IMG/VR virus record: IMGVR_UViG_3300018080_003262
Coordinates: 1 to 26,944 of that record
Reading direction: 5' to 3' (one strand)
Source of the DNA: a virus
Length of the DNA stretch: 26,944 nucleotides
The stretch's first letter is position 1. Every line of letters begins with the position of its first letter. Under the pieces are notes generated by a model. That model was not told the origin of the DNA. It did no database searches and saw only the letters and a list, made by a program, of their open reading frames with translations. Of the stretch, positions 26,693 to 26,944 are shown piece by piece. A program made the position numbers and the translations under genes.

Positions 26693-26944
26693 CTATGGTG
26701 TCCATTCGTCTGTTTCTCTGCACTCGTTGCATTCAATAACCGTCACATAGGTCTGGTCCCTTGTCCCGTCTCCAGCATAGTAGCTTGTTGAATTCGTAAT
26801 CGAAGACGATACAAATGTTATGGTCGATCCGTTCATCGTCCAGATAATTGGGGCCGAATCCGTGCTGCTCCAGTGACTGCTGATTACAACCACCTGGCTT
26901 GTCATTCCGTTTATCTTTGTCCCCCCATCGTACATGCTCACACC
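26693..26944 (-). CDS. C-terminal end of a tail-associated protein, cut by window edge
   Basis: An open frame continues to the right edge with no stop, ending at 26693. The visible ~83 residues are Ser/Thr-rich and beta-like (TSQVVVISSHWSSTDSAPII; MNGSTITFVSSSI) with a Cys pair ECNEC near the end. Gly-rich start (YDGGTKING) and position before the fibre gene suggest a tail or baseplate protein. A GTG at 26941 or ATG at 26935 could be internal. Confidence 0.65.
   Translation of the reverse strand, partial: GVSMYDGGTKINGMTSQVVVISSHWSSTDSAPIIWTMNGSTITFVSSSITNSTSYYAGDGTRDQTYVTVIECNECRETDEWTP

Noticed and set aside
1-26944. tRNA genes, CRISPR arrays, insertion sequences, integrase
   Set aside because: I looked through the gene gaps and the proteins and saw no cloverleaf with a TTCRANY arm, no regular spaced repeats and no transposase or recombinase motifs.

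Overview
The window looks like part of the genome of a tailed double-stranded DNA bacteriophage. Every gene I can support lies on the minus strand, so transcription runs from high to low coordinates. Genes are packed tightly: most neighbours overlap by 1-20 bases (ATGA, TAATG or TGATG junctions) and most starts have a strong AGGAGG-type ribosome binding site. The standard bacterial code fits. Several predicted lipoproteins with a lipobox suggest a Gram-negative host, but the host cannot be named from the sequence.

Right part (21749-26944), structural and lysis genes: the end of a tail-associated gene, a large glycine-rich tail fibre or adhesin, a tail fibre assembly chaperone, a Cys/Trp-rich lipoprotein, a membrane/coiled-coil protein, a helical protein, a GH24 endolysin and a hydrophobic membrane protein. 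This unit ends at an intrinsic terminator (21681-21719).

Junction (21524-21748): a gene-free stretch with three DnaA-box-like 9-mers, an AT-rich tract, inverted repeats and a sigma70-like promoter pointing into the replication genes. It is a good candidate replication origin.

Middle part (10014-21508), DNA and transcription genes: an SF2 helicase of UvsW/XPB type, a sigma-70-family factor, a row of small unknown proteins, a DnaB-like helicase, a DnaG-like primase, many small unknown proteins including a lipoprotein with a lectin-like (Lcl/DUF1566-like) C-terminus, a Lys-rich-tailed protein, an ATP-dependent DNA ligase, a Cys4 protein and a WGR-domain protein.

Left part (1-10012), accessory genes: a histone-deacetylase-fold amidohydrolase with an intact active site, a possible ribbon-helix-helix protein, a coiled-coil protein, a MoxR/CobS-type AAA+ ATPase coupled to a CobT/NorD-like protein (HExxH metalloprotease-like domain, acidic linker, VWA domain), then small unknown genes. 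An unusual 558-base gene-free stretch (1628-2185) holds four perfect hairpins.

The main non-genic signals are (a) a 62-base element with fixed internal spacing in front of three transcription units, possibly the target of the phage's own sigma factor; (b) near-identical gene-junction sequences shared by unrelated neighbouring genes, including three consecutive proteins ending in WEEFSK plus one residue; (c) the origin candidate; (d) the hairpin cluster. No tRNA, rRNA, CRISPR array, transposase or integrase was seen.
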